Source: Stigmatella aurantiaca DW4/3-1 (GTDB taxonomy: Bacteria; Myxococcota; Myxococcia; Myxococcales; Myxococcaceae). From it: DNA of 64,000 nt. Both the position numbers and the translations under genes were made by a program. The notes under the pieces are model-generated. The model was not told where the DNA came from, made no database searches, and saw only the letters and a program-made list of their open reading frames with translations. The stretch is taken from NCBI RefSeq assembly GCF_000165485.1, contig NC_014623.1:2623501-2687500 (forward strand), written 5' to 3'. This document shows positions 18,402 to 32,028 of this stretch, one piece after another (the stretch's first letter is position 1; every line of letters begins with the position of its first letter).

Positions 18402-19790
18402 ATGTCAGCTCCCCTCGCGGCGGTGGTGTTGTGTGCCGGCAAGGGCACCCGGATGAAGTCGGAGAAGGCCAAGGTCCTTCACGCCATCCTGGGCAAGCCC
18501 CTGTGTGCATATCCTTTGAAGCGTGCCCTGGACGTGGGCGCCTCTCCGTTGGTGCCGGTGGTGGGTCACCAGGCGCCGGAGGTGGAGAAGGCCATCCGGG
18601 CGCAGTTTCCGGAGGCGGCCCTGCGCTTTGCCCTCCAGAAGGAGCAGCGGGGCACCGCGGACGCGGTCCGCTCGGCGGAAGGGGCGCTGAAGGACTTCTC
18701 GGGCCGCGTCCTCATCCTCTACGGGGACGTGCCGTTGCTGCGCCGCGAGACGTTGGAGGCGCTCGTGGCCGCGCACGAGGCGGGCAAGGGGCCGCTGTCG
18801 TTGGTGGCCACGACGCTGGAGGATCCCACCGGCTATGGCCGTGTCCTGCGGGAGGGGGGCAAGGTCACCCGCATCGTCGAGCACAAGGACTGCACCCCGG
18901 CGCAGCGCGCGGTGCGCGAGTGCAACGCCGGCATCTACCTGGTGGAGTCGTCCTTCCTGTGGCGGGCCTTGGCGGAGATCCGCCCACAGAATGCCCAGGG
19001 GGAGTACTACCTGACGGATCTCGTGGAGATGGCGGCGCGGCAGGGGCCGGTGGCCTCGATCGACGCGGATGCCACGGAGACCGCCGGGGTGAATGATCGC
19101 GTGGAGCTGGCGGCGCGCGCCCGGGTGATGCAGCAGCGCATCAACGAGCGCCACATGCGCGCGGGCGTCACCCTGCAGGACCCCGCCACCACCTTCATCG
19201 ACGAGGACGTCACCGTGGGGGCGGACACGGAGCTGGGCCCGCTGGTGACGCTGGCGGCCGGCACCGTCGTGGGGCGCAACGTCACCATCGGCCAGGGCAG
19301 CGTGCTGACGGCGTCCTTCGTGGCGGATGGCACCGCCATCAAGCCCTACTCGGTGTTCGAGGAGGCCAAGGTGGGCGAGCGGTGCATCATCGGCCCCTTC
19401 TCCCGCCTGCGTCCGGGCACCGAGCTGGCCGAAGAGGTGCATCTGGGCAACTTCGTGGAGACGAAGAAAGCCGTCATCGGCAAGGGATCCAAGGCCAATC
19501 ACCTGGCGTATCTGGGGGACGCGAAGATCGGCTCCAAGGTGAACGTGGGTGCGGGCACCATCACCTGCAACTACGACGGGGTGAACAAGCACCTCACGGA
19601 ACTGGGGGACGGGGTGTTCATCGGCTCGGACACACAGTTGGTCGCCCCAGTGTCCGTGGGAGACGGTGCGTATGTCGGTGCGGGCACGACCGTGACGAAA
19701 AATGTACCGCCTGGAAGCCTCGCCGTGTCCCGTTCTCCACAGGTGAACAAGGAGGGATGGGTGGCCCGGAAGAAGGAGAGACAGGGCTAA
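18402..19790 (+). CDS. glmU: Bifunctional GlcNAc-1-P uridyltransferase / GlcN-1-P acetyltransferase
   Basis: 462 residues, normal length for GlmU. The N-terminal Rossmann-like domain (1-230) carries the nucleotide-binding signature LCAGKGTRM (residues 10-18), a lysine-rich loop (KAKVLH) and YGDVPLL. The C-terminal left-handed beta-helix (from about 250) carries the acetyltransferase site ([37 protein letters not shown]). It makes UDP-N-acetylglucosamine for peptidoglycan and LPS. glmS lies 158 bp downstream, so both ends of the pathway are together; glmM is not in the window. Confidence 0.97.
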   Translation: MSAPLAAVVLCAGKGTRMKSEKAKVLHAILGKPLCAYPLKRALDVGASPLVPVVGHQAPEVEKAIRAQFPEAALRFALQKEQRGTADAVRSAEGALKDFSGRVLILYGDVPLLRRETLEALVAAHEAGKGPLSLVATTLEDPTGYGRVLREGGKVTRIVEHKDCTPAQRAVRECNAGIYLVESSFLWRALAEIRPQNAQGEYYLTDLVEMAARQGPVASIDADATETAGVNDRVELAARARVMQQRINERHMRAGVTLQDPATTFIDEDVTVGADTELGPLVTLAAGTVVGRNVTIGQGSVLTASFVADGTAIKPYSVFEEAKVGERCIIGPFSRLRPGTELAEEVHLGNFVETKKAVIGKGSKANHLAYLGDAKIGSKVNVGAGTITCNYDGVNKHLTELGDGVFIGSDTQLVAPVSVGDGAYVGAGTTVTKNVPPGSLAVSRSPQVNKEGWVARKKERQG

Positions 19791-19948
19791 GTCTTGAAAA
19801 TCCGGGCAGTTAGCTCGACTGCCCGGGCTGCGCTAGAATGTGGCGCGGCTTTTGCTCAGTCGGTGGTTGGCAGCGCAGCGTGGCAGTGGTTCGGGAAGCC
19901 CACGGATCATTCCGATGGGCGAGGGCGTGAGACAGAGAGGTTGAATCT

Positions 19949-21784
<1,836 letters not shown>

Positions 21785-21813
21785 CCGCGCCCCCGCTTTG
21801 TCGCGGTGAACAC

Positions 21814-21850
21814 AAGGCCCAGGTGTCTTCCGAGGGAAGCCCTGGGCTTT
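21814..21850 (+). terminator. Hairpin downstream of glmS, probable terminator
   Basis: Arms aaggcccagg (21814-21823) and cctgggcttt (21841-21850) pair with one G-U, and an inner cttcc/ggaag stem extends the structure. It is followed by only a short T run. It separates convergent glmS and a kinase gene. Confidence 0.5.
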
Positions 21851-21857
21851 GCCGCGT

Positions 21858-22847
21858 CTACAGCAGGCCCTGGCCCGAGCTCTTCCTCAGCCACTCCTGG
21901 ATCTGGGGCCGGGAGGGGCTCTGGCCCGAGTCCAGCAGCCAGGTGAAGAGCGCGCCGGCGAACTCTCCCGCCGTGTGGTAGCGGCTGGCCGTGTCGGGCG
22001 CGAGCGCGCGGCGGAGGATCTGCGCCAGCGGCCGGTCCACGGAGTCGGGCAGGTTCAGCTTGCCCGCCCGGATGGCCGCCATCACCCGTGCCTCGTCCGT
22101 CTCCTCCCGGAGGAAGGGATGGGTGCCCACCACCATCTCGTGCAGGACGATGCCCAGGGCGAACAAGTCCGTGGCGGGGGTGGGCGGCTCCCCGCGGGTC
22201 TGCTCTGGCGAGAGGTAGTGCAGCTTGCCCGCGAGGATGCCGTCCTGTGGGCCGATGTCCGCCCCGCGCGACTTGGCCACCCCGAAGTCGCCCAGCTTCA
22301 CCTCGCCCTCGCCCGAGAAGAAGATGTTGGAAGGGGTGATGTCGCCGTGCACCAGCTCCAGGGGCCGTCCGCTGCGCGTGCGCGCCTGGTGGAAGTAGGC
22401 GAGCGCGCGCAGCACCTCGATGCAGACATGGACGGCCACGCCCAGGGGCACCCGGCGGTGAAGCCGCTCGTGGGTGCGCAGCAGCCGCTCCAGGTCTCCC
22501 CCGGACAGGAACTCGATGGCGATGAAGGGCCGGCCGAAGGCCTCTCCATCCTCCAGCTTGCGCACCAGGTTGGGGTGATCCAACACGCCCATCAGATCGG
22601 CTTCGTCCGCGAAGGCCTCGACCGGGACGTCCTTGCGCATCAGCTTGAGCGCTACCGAGAAGGACTGGCCCCGCGCGTCCACCGCGTCCGCCAGGAAGAC
22701 CTCCGCCATGCCTCCCTCGCCGAGGCGAGAGCGGAGCCGGTACCGGCCGTACCTCCGGGAGGGTACCTCCACGGTCTTGGCGGAGCCCGTCTGCACGTCC
22801 TCTAGTAAGCCACAGGCGGGACGGGTCCGGTACTGCCTCTGTCTCAT
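21858..22847 (-). CDS. Cytoplasmic Ser/Thr protein kinase
   Basis: 329 residues. Kinase domain from about 33: Gly-loop RLGEGGMAEVFLA, the lysine of VALKLM, catalytic loop LVHGDITPSN, GDFGVAK and LSPEQTRGE. The catalytic loop is non-canonical: HGD replaces HRD and the usual lysine two residues after Asp is threonine, a pattern seen in some myxobacterial kinases with HxDxSP or HxDxTP loops, so activity is likely but not certain. There is no membrane segment or extra sensor domain. Confidence 0.92.
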   Translation of the reverse strand: MRQRQYRTRPACGLLEDVQTGSAKTVEVPSRRYGRYRLRSRLGEGGMAEVFLADAVDARGQSFSVALKLMRKDVPVEAFADEADLMGVLDHPNLVRKLEDGEAFGRPFIAIEFLSGGDLERLLRTHERLHRRVPLGVAVHVCIEVLRALAYFHQARTRSGRPLELVHGDITPSNIFFSGEGEVKLGDFGVAKSRGADIGPQDGILAGKLHYLSPEQTRGEPPTPATDLFALGIVLHEMVVGTHPFLREETDEARVMAAIRAGKLNLPDSVDRPLAQILRRALAPDTASRYHTAGEFAGALFTWLLDSGQSPSRPQIQEWLRKSSGQGLL

Positions 22848-22912
22848 CTCCTCAAGAAAGGAGAAGCTTCACGGAGCCCGAAAAAATCTGGTCAGGATGT
22901 GCCCCGCACCGC

Positions 22913-23149
22913 TCAGTCCTCCCGGGCCAGTTCCAGCAGCAGGTCGAGGTCCCCCGCCTCGTCCATGCCCTCGAGCAGCTCGAGGTTCTCCACCACCTCC
23001 CGGTCCTCCGGGGAGAGCGCCTGGGGGGCCGGGCGCTCCGGGGGGGCCTTCGGCGCCTCAACGGGAGGAGGGGAAGGGGGCGGCTTCGGAGGAGGGGGGG
23101 GGATGGCCCAGAGGGTGGTGGCCAGGACCGCAGTGAGGAAACCGCTCAC
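22913..23149 (-). CDS. Small proline-rich membrane protein of the ECF sigma operon
   Basis: 78 residues: an N-terminal hydrophobic segment (SGFLTAVLATTLWAI), a proline-rich linker (about 17-42), then an acidic end (SPEDREVVENLELLEGMDEA, GDLDLLLEL). It starts with GTG at 23149, overlapping the DUF3106 stop by four bases (GTGA), so it is the last gene of a coupled four-gene operon. Its C-terminus resembles the end of the anti-sigma protein in the same operon (NLELV, HLHEL), suggesting that both use a common docking motif. Family not recognised. Confidence 0.75.
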   Translation of the reverse strand: MSGFLTAVLATTLWAIPPPPPKPPPSPPPVEAPKAPPERPAPQALSPEDREVVENLELLEGMDEAGDLDLLLELARED

Positions 23150-23640
23150 CGGCGGCGCCTCTCGCGCATGCGGTCCCGCAGCTCCTGGCGCTGCTCGGGA
23201 GACAGCTGGCGCCAGCGGCGCAGGTTCTCCCGCATCTGCTCGCGCCGCTCCGGATGCGCGCGCAGGTATTCCCGCATCCGCTTGCGCAGCTCCGCCTTGC
23301 GCTCCTGACTCAGGTTCTGGAACTCGCCGAAGCGCTCGCGCAGCAACTGGCGCTCCCCGGGCGAGAGCCGGTTGAAGTCGCTCAGGTTGGCGCGCAGCCG
23401 CTCCCGTTCCTCGGGGGACATGCGCTGGAGGCGCTCCAGGTTGGCCCGGATGCGCTTCTGCTCCTCCTGGGGCAGGGCCTTGAACTCGCGCAGCTTCGCG
23501 CGCAGGGCTTCCTTCTGCTCGGGCGAGAGCTGCTCGAAGCGCTCCGCCGCCGTGGGCGCCCGCTCGGGCTCCTGGGCCCGGGAGGAGGCCCCCACGAGCA
23601 GCACCACCATCCACCCGACGATCGCCAGGGTCCGTCTCAT
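23146..23640 (-). CDS. DUF3106-like secreted helical protein
   Basis: 164 residues. A signal peptide ([20 protein letters not shown]) is followed by highly charged helices with a repeated pattern LSPEQKEAL, MSPEERERL, LSPGERQLL, LSPEQRQEL. DUF3106 proteins are periplasmic and of unknown function, often next to ECF sigma operons. ATG 23640 overlaps the anti-sigma stop by one base (TGATG); GTG at 23643 is the alternative. Confidence 0.8.
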   Translation of the reverse strand: MRRTLAIVGWMVVLLVGASSRAQEPERAPTAAERFEQLSPEQKEALRAKLREFKALPQEEQKRIRANLERLQRMSPEERERLRANLSDFNRLSPGERQLLRERFGEFQNLSQERKAELRKRMREYLRAHPERREQMRENLRRWRQLSPEQRQELRDRMRERRRR

Positions 23641-24104
23641 CACTGCACCTCCAGCTCATGAAGGTGGGTGACCACCTCCATGTCTTCGAAGCTGTCCAAG
23701 CCCACCACGTCGTAGTCCTCCACCAACTCCAGGTTCGCCGCCAGTTCCAGCGCGCCTGGGTCCGCCTCGTGCATCGCCTGCTGGGAACGGGGATAGACCG
23801 CGAGCACCGCCACCGCCGCCAGGCCCAGGGCGGGCACCCACACCCGGGGGCGCAGCAGGGCCAGCAGCCGCTCCTTCAGCGGAGGGGGCAGCGCGTCCAC
23901 CCGGGCCAGCACCTGATGCCGGGTGTTGGGCAAGGGGACGAACTCGGGCAGCAGCGCCATGTTCGCCAGCGTGCCGCGCAGCAGGGCCTCGGTGCTCTGG
24001 CACTGCGCACACGCGCCCAGGTGCACGGCGACCTCCGCGTGACGCGAGGGGGGCAGCTCCCCATCGATGAATGCCGTCAGCTCCTCCTCGAACGTGCAGC
24101 TCAT
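23640..24104 (-). CDS. Anti-sigma factor with zinc-finger (ZAS) domain
   Basis: 154 residues. The N-terminus has the ZAS motif H28-x3-C32-x2-C35 (HLGACAQC), which binds and holds an ECF sigma factor; a single membrane helix follows (about 88-104, [17 protein letters not shown]) and then a periplasmic acidic tail ([12 protein letters not shown] ... HLHELEVQ). ATG 24104 overlaps the sigma factor stop (ATGA). It is the expected membrane anti-sigma partner of the gene upstream. Confidence 0.9.
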   Translation of the reverse strand: MSCTFEEELTAFIDGELPPSRHAEVAVHLGACAQCQSTEALLRGTLANMALLPEFVPLPNTRHQVLARVDALPPPLKERLLALLRPRVWVPALGLAAVAVLAVYPRSQQAMHEADPGALELAANLELVEDYDVVGLDSFEDMEVVTHLHELEVQ

Positions 24105-24700
24105 GCCCTGCTCCTCTCGGGCCCGATGCCCGCCTGCAACGCTTCCACCTTCCGGGCCACGGCCAGCGTCGCCCGGTGGATGAGGCTCTTCACGGCGGCC
24201 TCGCTCGCCTCCAGCGCGGTGGCGATGTCCCGGTAGGCCATGCCCTCGAAGCGGCACATGGTAAAGGCCGCCCGCTCCCGCTCGCTCATCCCTTGCAAGG
24301 CCTCGCCCACGGCCCGCTCCAGCTCCCGCCCCGCCACCGCCTCGTCCGGGCGCTCCGCCTGGGCATCCATGACGTCGACCCCGCCGTCGTTCTCGTCCGC
24401 CGGGGACGTGGGGGTGTGGGCCACCCGGTACTCCCCCCGGCGCACCTCATTGAGGCAGTGGTTGGTCGCCACCCGGAACAGGAACGTCTTGAACTGCGCC
24501 GTGGGCTTGTAGGCCTTCGCGTTCCGGTACAGCTTCACGAAGATGTCCTGGGTCAGCTCCTCGGCCCGGGCCCGGTCTCCCACGAAGCGGAAGGCAAAGC
24601 GCGCCACGCTGGCGTGGTAACGGTCGAACAGCAGGGCGAACGCCTTCCGGTCGCCCGCCGCCACCCTCAGCATCACCTGTGCGTCCGAATCCTCATCCAC
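24101..24700 (-). CDS. ECF RNA polymerase sigma factor
   Basis: About 199 residues from GTG 24700, preceded by ggag at 6-base spacing. Region 2: [17 protein letters not shown] ... [13 protein letters not shown]; region 4: [40 protein letters not shown]. It directs RNA polymerase to the regulon controlled by the adjacent anti-sigma factor. The open frame continues upstream but would overlap the divergent gene at 24786, so the shorter start is preferred. A 10-bp palindrome (cttccggaag, 24722-24731) lies just upstream; its role is unknown. Confidence 0.93.
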   Translation of the reverse strand: MDEDSDAQVMLRVAAGDRKAFALLFDRYHASVARFAFRFVGDRARAEELTQDIFVKLYRNAKAYKPTAQFKTFLFRVATNHCLNEVRRGEYRVAHTPTSPADENDGGVDVMDAQAERPDEAVAGRELERAVGEALQGMSERERAAFTMCRFEGMAYRDIATALEASEAAVKSLIHRATLAVARKVEALQAGIGPERSRA

Positions 24701-24785
24701 GCCCAGCTCCAACCCCGTTGTCTTCCGGAAGTTGCGGGAGGGGGTGCTTTGAAGCCGGCGGTGGGCGGCGGGTACAGTTTTTGGC

Positions 24786-25589
24786 GTGGCCACCCGTTCG
24801 CGCATCCCGCCGTTTCCCGCTGGGGTCTCCTCTGGAGACGCGGAGGGAGAGGAGGCCTTCGGTTCCCTGGAATTCCCAGCCGGAGAAGCCTCGCCTCCGG
24901 AGCCAGAGGAGGAGGTGTTTGCCCCTCGAAGGGCCCTGGCCCCCAGCGCTCCCACTCCCCCCTTGGGGGTGCCGCTGCCCGTGCTGGTCTGGGTCGAGCA
25001 AGCCCATCGCGAGCAGGGCGAGGCGCGTCAGCGGCTGGCGCTGCGCATCAACCAGTGGCTGGCGAAGATGGCGAGCGGTGGCGGGGGACGCCCCGCCGCG
25101 GAGGTGTTCCACCGTCTCCTCGAGGGCGGGAAGCTGGAGGGCTTGGTGGACGAGAAGGGCGAGGCGTGTGTGGAGGCCGCGGTCCGGGGGTTGCTCGCCC
25201 TGGGGTTTCCCTATGCCCTGGAGGTCCGGCCCGAGGATCTGGAGCGGCTCCACACCCGCCTGCCCGCCCCCTCCTCGCCGCGTCCCGAGCCCAAGGGCCT
25301 TGCCGCCGCGATCGGGGCGGGGGGGGCCCTGGGGCAAATCGGCCTGGAGGTGGGGCTGTCGGGGGAGCTGTCGCCGCAGGTCACGCTGGAGGTAGGGGCG
25401 CTGCTGGTGGCGCTGGGGACCGTGCTGATGAGCACCCCTCGGACGGGGGCGCGGCACCTGGGGTTGGCGGGGTTGGCGCTGGCGTCCGTGACCGAAATAT
25501 TCCTAGGCATGTCGCCGGGTTATGCTGGACTGGTGTCCGGGCTGGCGGGGCTGGTGGCCTTTCTGCTGTTCGCTGGCCGCAAGGGCTGA
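24786..25589 (+). CDS. Hypothetical protein with C-terminal membrane segments
   Basis: 267 residues from GTG 24786. The first 60 residues are acidic and disordered; a helical charged region follows ([40 protein letters not shown]). The last 100 residues have three hydrophobic segments ([54 protein letters not shown]). The start codon lies 85 bp from the divergent ECF sigma gene. I do not recognise the family. The ribosome site is weak, so the start is uncertain. Confidence 0.7.
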   Translation: MATRSRIPPFPAGVSSGDAEGEEAFGSLEFPAGEASPPEPEEEVFAPRRALAPSAPTPPLGVPLPVLVWVEQAHREQGEARQRLALRINQWLAKMASGGGGRPAAEVFHRLLEGGKLEGLVDEKGEACVEAAVRGLLALGFPYALEVRPEDLERLHTRLPAPSSPRPEPKGLAAAIGAGGALGQIGLEVGLSGELSPQVTLEVGALLVALGTVLMSTPRTGARHLGLAGLALASVTEIFLGMSPGYAGLVSGLAGLVAFLLFAGRKG

Positions 25590-25663
25590 GGTGTTCTCTG
25601 GCCACCCGCATGTCAGAGGGGTGGACTAGGGTCTACCCACCGCGTATTAAAGCGTATCGCGTT

Positions 25664-25680
25664 CTGAACGCGGGTTCAGG
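25664..25680 (+). promoter_or_regulatory. LexA-like box upstream of recA
   Basis: CTGAAC (25664-25669) and GTTCAG (25674-25679) form a perfect inverted repeat with a 4-bp spacer, about 45 bp before the recA start. GTTCAG-type half-sites are, from memory, the LexA motif reported for Myxococcus xanthus. The position fits repression of recA; no LexA gene is in the window. Confidence 0.65.
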
Positions 25681-25723
25681 TGGGCCGGGGTGGCCCACCG
25701 CATACAACTGGAGGAGTCGGAAG

Positions 25724-26806
25724 ATGGCCGTGAATTCAGAGAAGGAGAAGGCGATCGAGTTGGCGATGTCCGCTGTCGAGCGTCAGTTTGGGAAGGGTTC
25801 CATCATGCGGCTCGGCAAGGACGAGCCGCTGACACGTGACATTCAGGCCATCTCGACCGGATCCATCTCGCTCGACATCGCCCTGGGTGTGGGCGGCGTT
25901 CCGAAGGGGCGCATCGTCGAGATCTTCGGACCGGAGTCTTCCGGAAAGACGACCTTGTGCCTTCACATCGTCGCCGAGGCGCAGAAGCGGGGCGGTATCT
26001 GCGGCTACATCGACGCGGAGCACGCGCTGGACGTGGGCTACGCCCGCAAGCTGGGCGTGCGGACCGACGACCTGCTGCTGAGCCAGCCGGACACGGGAGA
26101 GCAGGCGCTGGAGATCGCCGAGATGCTGGTGCGCTCGGGGGCCATCGATGTGCTGGTGGTGGACTCGGTGGCGGCCCTGGTGCCCAAGGCCGAACTCGAG
26201 GGCGAGATGGGCGATGCGCACATGGGTGTGCAGGCGCGCCTGATGAGCCAGGCGTTGCGCAAGCTCACGGGCACCATCTCCAAGAGCCAGACCTGCGTCA
26301 TCTTCATCAACCAGATCCGCATGAAGATCGGCGTGATGTTCGGCAACCCGGAGACGACCACGGGCGGCAACGCGCTGAAGTTCTACGCGTCGCAGCGCCT
26401 GGACATCCGCCGCATCGGCGCCATCAAGAACGGCGAGAACGTGGTGGGCAGCCGCACCCGCGTGAAGGTGGTGAAGAACAAGGTCGCGCCTCCCTTCAAG
26501 GAGGTGGAGTTCGACATCATGTACGGCACCGGCATCTCCCGGGAGGGAGACCTCATCGACTTGGCCTCCAACGAGAACATCGTCGAGAAGAGCGGCAGCT
26601 GGTTCGCCTTCAAGGGCGAGCGCATCGGCCAGGGCCGGGAGAACGCGAAGGACTACTTGCGGGAGCATCCGGACACCTACAAGGAGATCGAAGCCCGCGT
26701 CCTCGAGAAGTACGGCGTCACCAAGCCCGCGGTGGCGGCGGTGCCGGACGAGCCCGAGCCTTCGAGTGAAGGGGAGAAGCGTCCGCGCGTGAAGGCTGTG
26801 AAGTAG
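25724..26806 (+). CDS. recA: Recombinase RecA
   Basis: 360 residues. It forms filaments on single-stranded DNA, drives strand exchange and activates LexA self-cleavage. Walker [10 protein letters not shown] at about 68-76, Walker [13 protein letters not shown], and L2 loop [18 protein letters not shown] are all present. The ATG at 25724 has gaggag upstream. Longer frames reaching back through the LexA-like box are rejected. Myxobacteria often carry two recA genes; which one this is cannot be told from the window. A hairpin with weak T content follows. Confidence 0.98.
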   Translation: MAVNSEKEKAIELAMSAVERQFGKGSIMRLGKDEPLTRDIQAISTGSISLDIALGVGGVPKGRIVEIFGPESSGKTTLCLHIVAEAQKRGGICGYIDAEHALDVGYARKLGVRTDDLLLSQPDTGEQALEIAEMLVRSGAIDVLVVDSVAALVPKAELEGEMGDAHMGVQARLMSQALRKLTGTISKSQTCVIFINQIRMKIGVMFGNPETTTGGNALKFYASQRLDIRRIGAIKNGENVVGSRTRVKVVKNKVAPPFKEVEFDIMYGTGISREGDLIDLASNENIVEKSGSWFAFKGERIGQGRENAKDYLREHPDTYKEIEARVLEKYGVTKPAVAAVPDEPEPSSEGEKRPRVKAVK

Positions 26807-26831
26807 GCTCAGCCCACGTGTGAAGTTCCCG

Positions 26832-26868
26832 GGGCGGTCCATCGGAAGATGGGCCGCCCTGTGTCATT
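26832..26868 (+). terminator. Probable recA terminator
   Basis: Arms gggcggtcca (26832-26841) and tgggccgccc (26850-26859) pair over 10 bp with one G-U; tgtgtcattt follows. It lies 25 bases past the recA stop and ahead of the phosphatase gene. Confidence 0.6.
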
Positions 26869-26971
26869 TCGAGGCGCGGCGCGTCACACGGATGTTTTGG
26901 TCGCCGGGGTGGGAAGCGCCATAGACTTCGCGCCCGCGGAACGCCTCGAGGCCCGCGCATTGGAGGATTCC

Positions 26972-29083
26972 TTGTCCCAGAAACTGCATCGCCGCACCCT
27001 CCTTCAGTCCATCGTCGCGGTCGCCGCGACGACGGCATTTGGCTGTGGCGAGGATGAGCCTGCCCTCAGCCCGTCGGATCGGTCGCGCGCGTATTTCCCC
27101 CAGTCGGTGGCCTCGGGGGAGCCACGGCCCGACAGCGTGGTGCTGTGGACGCGTGCGGTGGATCCAGAGCATGGGGGCGACACGGCGCTCACGCTGGATG
27201 TGTCCGAGGAGGAGTCCTTCGGCACGTTCGTGCTCCAACTGGCGGTCTCGGCGAGCGCCACGCACGACCATGCCGTCAAGGTGAAGGTGACGAACCTCAA
27301 GCCGCGCACCACCTATTATTACCGCTTCGTCTACGCGCACGACGGCGAGCGGTTCTCCTCCCCGGTGGGCCGGACCCGCACCGCGCCCGCCGCTGGGGAC
27401 GATGTGCCGGTGAGGTTCGTTTTCGCCAGCTGCCAGGACTACGTGGGCCGTTACTACAACACGTGGAACCGGCTGTTGCAGTTGGACGAGGATCTGGACT
27501 TCGTGATGTTCCTCGGGGACTACGTGTACGAGACGACGGGGGACCCGGCCTTCCAGTCCGTCAACTCCCTGCGCGGCATCCGCTTCAGCGAGCCCGAGGG
27601 GGCGTTGGTCCAGAAGACGGGCATCTTCGAGTACTACGCCGCCGCGTCGCTCTCCAACTACCGGGACCTCTACAAGATCTTCCGCGCGGATCCCATCCTG
27701 CAGCGGGTTCACGAGCGCTACCCCTTCATCGTCGTGTGGGATGACCACGAGTTCTCCGACGACTGCTGGGGCGCGCATGCGACCTACGAGGATGAGCGCA
27801 GCTCCGAGCTCCAGGTCGACCGGCGGCGCAACGCGGAGCAGGCGTTCTTCGAGTTCATCCCCATCGACGCCACCTCCACGGGGGCGGCCCAGGGGGCCAT
27901 CGACGTGGGCAGCGAGCCCCGGTTCCCGGACACCCGCATCTACCGGGACTTCGAGTTCGGCAAGAACCTGAGGCTCATCGTGACCGATTACCGCACCTAT
28001 CGGCCGGACCACCTCATCGCCGAGGACGCCTATCCGGGCACGGTGGTGATGGATGCGCCGACCCTGGCGGCCCTGGGTGCGGCCCCGGCGTTCGCTTCGG
28101 ATCAGTTCGCCTACATCAATGTGGATGCGCCCGAGTACGCCCAGGTGAAGGGCGCGCTGCGCCAGGTCTATGTCCAGCTCGCCACGCAGGCGGGGGCGGA
28201 CAATCCCCAGGGCAAGGCGGAGACCTGGGTGAAGGGCAACCTGGCGCTGGCGTACGTCAACCCCGTCCTGGCGCAGATTGGCGTGGCGCCGATACCCACC
28301 GCCAACCAGCCCCGCGGCATGGCCTATGTGCACATGGGCAAGGTGGGCCTCTTCGACATCCGGGGCTCGCGCTACGTCGTGGTGAAGGACACGTTCGATC
28401 TGTACGCGCAGTACCGCTATGCCACCTCGGGAGGGGCCAGCGAGAACGTGCTGGGGGCCACCCAGGAGGCCTGGTTCAAGGAGCGGCTGACCGCGCAGAA
28501 CGCCTGGAAGGTGATCGTCAGCTCCGTTTCGTTGACGCCGCTGGTGTGGGATCTGCGCGCCAAGACGGACATTCCGGACGCCACGCTGCGCCAGCGCTTC
28601 ACCTTCAACGCGGACGGGTGGGACGGGTTCCCCACCAAGCGCAAGGAGCTGCTGCAGTACGTGAACGCCAACACCCAGAACGCGCTCTTCATCTCCGGGG
28701 ACATCCACGCCTCGTACGCGTCGGTGGAGGAGGGCGTTCCCGCGCTGACGGCCCCCGCCATCTCGTCCGGTGCGGTGAAGGAGCTGGCGAGCTCGGCGGT
28801 GGTGGCCGCGGGCTACGCGGAGGGCAGCGCGCTCTACCGCTACGCCATCGCCGAGCTGGATCCGACGCTCCAGGCGGGCAACCCGAACATCGTCTTCTCC
28901 AACTCCGAGGACCATGGCTTCGTGGTGCTCGAGGTGCGGCCGGGCGAGGCGCTGGCCTCCTTCCACCTCATCCCCAGCAGCGAGGTGAACAAGGACTACT
29001 CGCTGCGCGGAGAGAGCGAGCTGCGCAACCGGTTCATCCGCCAGGATCTGCGGGTTCAGAACAAGAAGATCTCCACCCTCTGA
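26972..29083 (+). CDS. PhoD-like alkaline phosphatase / metallophosphatase, Tat lipoprotein
   Basis: 703 residues from TTG 26972, preceded by ggagg; an in-frame ATG at 26849 lies inside the recA terminator and is rejected. The N-terminus has a twin-arginine signal (HRRTLLQS) and a lipobox (AFGC), as in other PhoD proteins. An FN3-like N-terminal domain precedes the phosphatase domain: FASCQDYVG (about 193), FLGDYVYE (about 215), VVWDDHEFSDD (about 285) and late ISGDIHASY. It should hydrolyse phosphomono- or diesters outside the inner membrane using metal ions. It is the first gene of a compact unit with a GNAT gene, tex and a TonB-like gene. Confidence 0.9.
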   Translation: MSQKLHRRTLLQSIVAVAATTAFGCGEDEPALSPSDRSRAYFPQSVASGEPRPDSVVLWTRAVDPEHGGDTALTLDVSEEESFGTFVLQLAVSASATHDHAVKVKVTNLKPRTTYYYRFVYAHDGERFSSPVGRTRTAPAAGDDVPVRFVFASCQDYVGRYYNTWNRLLQLDEDLDFVMFLGDYVYETTGDPAFQSVNSLRGIRFSEPEGALVQKTGIFEYYAAASLSNYRDLYKIFRADPILQRVHERYPFIVVWDDHEFSDDCWGAHATYEDERSSELQVDRRRNAEQAFFEFIPIDATSTGAAQGAIDVGSEPRFPDTRIYRDFEFGKNLRLIVTDYRTYRPDHLIAEDAYPGTVVMDAPTLAALGAAPAFASDQFAYINVDAPEYAQVKGALRQVYVQLATQAGADNPQGKAETWVKGNLALAYVNPVLAQIGVAPIPTANQPRGMAYVHMGKVGLFDIRGSRYVVVKDTFDLYAQYRYATSGGASENVLGATQEAWFKERLTAQNAWKVIVSSVSLTPLVWDLRAKTDIPDATLRQRFTFNADGWDGFPTKRKELLQYVNANTQNALFISGDIHASYASVEEGVPALTAPAISSGAVKELASSAVVAAGYAEGSALYRYAIAELDPTLQAGNPNIVFSNSEDHGFVVLEVRPGEALASFHLIPSSEVNKDYSLRGESELRNRFIRQDLRVQNKKISTL

Positions 29084-29092
29084 GTCTCGGCG

Positions 29093-29662
29093 GTGCCCTC
29101 CATGCACACCCCGGATGTCCGGCTTGTCCCCGCCCGTGTCGAGCACCTCGATGTGTGGCTCGAGATGCGGGCGGGGGAGACCTCGCGCCGCCTGCTCCCC
29201 CTGGAGGATCTCCCCCGGGAGTCCCTGCTGAGGCGCCTGAAGGAGGCGAGCAGTGACGTCATGGATCTCCGGGCCACGAACTTCCGGTGGATGGTGGAGT
29301 CCGAGGGCCGCATCATCGGGACCGTGTCCGCGCGGGAGCTGTCGCGCTTTCACGGCCGGGTGGAGGTGGGGTACATGCTCGCCGAGGGGAACCTGGGCCG
29401 CGGGCTGGGGACGCGGGCCGTGGCGCTCCTGTTGGAGCAGCTCTTCACGATCCCCTCGCTCTACCACGTCTGGCTCACCACCACGGTGGCCAACCTGGCC
29501 TCTCAAGGCGTGGCGCGCAAGCTGGGCTTCCGCATGGAAGGCGTGCTGCGCGGCCACTGCATCGTCCAGGGCGAGCGGATGGATCAGCAGGTGTGGGGCC
29601 TGCTCCGGCCCGAGTGGGAGGCCCGGCGCGGCGCGCTGTCCTTGGAGCCCCCCGGGCGGTGA
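29093..29662 (+). CDS. GNAT family N-acetyltransferase (RimJ/RimL type)
   Basis: 189 residues from GTG 29093; ATG 29102 is an equal alternative. RimJ/L-like pattern: VRLVPARVEHLDVWLEMR, then VEVGYMLAEGNLGRGLGTRA (acetyl-CoA loop GxGxG/A around 103-108) and a late KLGFRMEGVLRG segment. Acetyl-CoA-dependent transfer to an amine is expected; the target is unknown. It lies 9 bp behind the phosphatase and 15 bp before tex. Confidence 0.87.
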   Translation: MPSMHTPDVRLVPARVEHLDVWLEMRAGETSRRLLPLEDLPRESLLRRLKEASSDVMDLRATNFRWMVESEGRIIGTVSARELSRFHGRVEVGYMLAEGNLGRGLGTRAVALLLEQLFTIPSLYHVWLTTTVANLASQGVARKLGFRMEGVLRGHCIVQGERMDQQVWGLLRPEWEARRGALSLEPPGR

Positions 29663-29677
29663 TAGGGTGGGGGCGCC

Positions 29678-32014
<2,337 letters not shown>

Positions 32015-32028
32015 AGGGGGGCGCCGGT

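Noticed and set aside
19802-19826. Hairpin ccgggcagt / actgcccgg between glmU and glmS as a terminator
   Set aside because: No T-run follows in either direction with convincing length; it could be a local structure only.
19791-19948. glmS ribozyme in the leader of glmS
   Set aside because: The leader lacks the conserved core of that ribozyme, which is mainly a Firmicutes feature.
26849-26971. Upstream ATG start for the PhoD-like gene
   Set aside because: It would place the start inside the recA terminator hairpin and move the Tat signal far from the N-terminus.
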